Origin: Bacteroidota bacterium
Lineage (GTDB): Bacteria; Bacteroidota; Bacteroidia; B-17B0; Aurantibacillaceae
Length of the DNA: 49,806 nt
Assembly (NCBI GenBank): GCA_003153315.1
Contig: PLYA01000089.1
Location: 1 to 49,806, forward strand
Direction: 5' to 3'
A program made the position numbers and the translations under genes. Below the pieces are notes generated by a model that was not told the origin of the DNA, ran no database searches, and worked only from the letters and a program-made list of their open reading frames with translations. This document shows positions 49,748-49,806 of the stretch, one piece after another; within the stretch, counting starts at the first letter, position 1; every line of letters begins with the position of its first letter.

Positions 49748-49806
49748 CGGAGAAAGAGGGATTCGAACCCCCGGAGGTTTGACCCTCAACAGTTTTCAAG
49801 ACTGCC
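49748..49806 (-). tRNA. tRNA-Ser(UGA), partial
   Basis: Read on the minus strand: GGCAGTCTTGAAAACTG (anticodon loop CTTGAAA, anticodon UGA), a long variable arm (GAGGGTCAAACCTC), T arm GGGGGTTCGAATCCC and acceptor strand TCTTTCTCC followed by the discriminator G. CCA is not encoded. The 5' part (acceptor, D arm) is beyond the window. Confidence 0.93.

Overview
The window looks like a chromosomal segment of a Bacteroidota bacterium. The evidence is type IX secretion (T9SS) sorting domains, TAnnTTTG-type -7 promoter boxes, a SusC/CirA-like TonB receptor, a DUF4271-hemD pair, and AT-rich DNA with weak Shine-Dalgarno signals. It has two very different halves.

Left part (about 1-18984): a 21-bp minisatellite (70-342), then a tyrosine recombinase gene (387-1466), then 15 gene cassettes in a row, all on the + strand. 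Each cassette is closed by an attC-like site of about 130 bp. I find 14 complete sites plus one truncated last site next to nadD. Every site starts with a ...AAC core and ends in AACGTT; each folds on itself. The first bases of every cassette are complementary to the last bases before its own attC site, which is the hallmark of integron cassettes. The recombinase lacks the extra insertion that defines classical IntI integrases and points the same way as the cassettes. Cargo: seven T9SS-secreted proteins (jelly-roll-like, LRR, PKD, NHL and others), four further exported proteins, one membrane protein, an Mrr-type restriction endonuclease, a GIY-YIG nuclease-like protein and one unknown cytosolic protein. 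The attC-like sites also share a TAnnTTTA element at a nearly fixed position in the loop.

Middle part (about 19000-35440): mostly minus-strand housekeeping genes. These are nadD, a TPR protein, the DUF4271-hemD-rnpA-S41 protease cluster, a coiled-coil lipoprotein, dprA-mscS-proC, a divergent TonB receptor, and a histidine kinase overlapping mfd.

Right part (about 35500-49806): a second, unrelated 21-bp minisatellite, an orphan alanine/threonine-rich protein, an AT-rich DUF4238 gene beside dispersed repeats, a secreted thioredoxin-like protein, a glucosaminidase with LysM domains, a ParE-type toxin-antitoxin pair, aroQ, an ACP phosphodiesterase-like gene, a XerD-like recombinase, and an aromatic-catabolism operon. 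That operon reads paaA-paaB-paaC-hmgA-hppD-6-pyruvoyl/carboxy-tetrahydropterin synthase-MBL/rhodanese. It appears to join phenylacetyl-CoA epoxidation to phenylalanine/tyrosine breakdown via homogentisate. The window ends inside a tRNA-Ser(UGA) on the minus strand.

Family calls are from reading the sequence; no database search was run.
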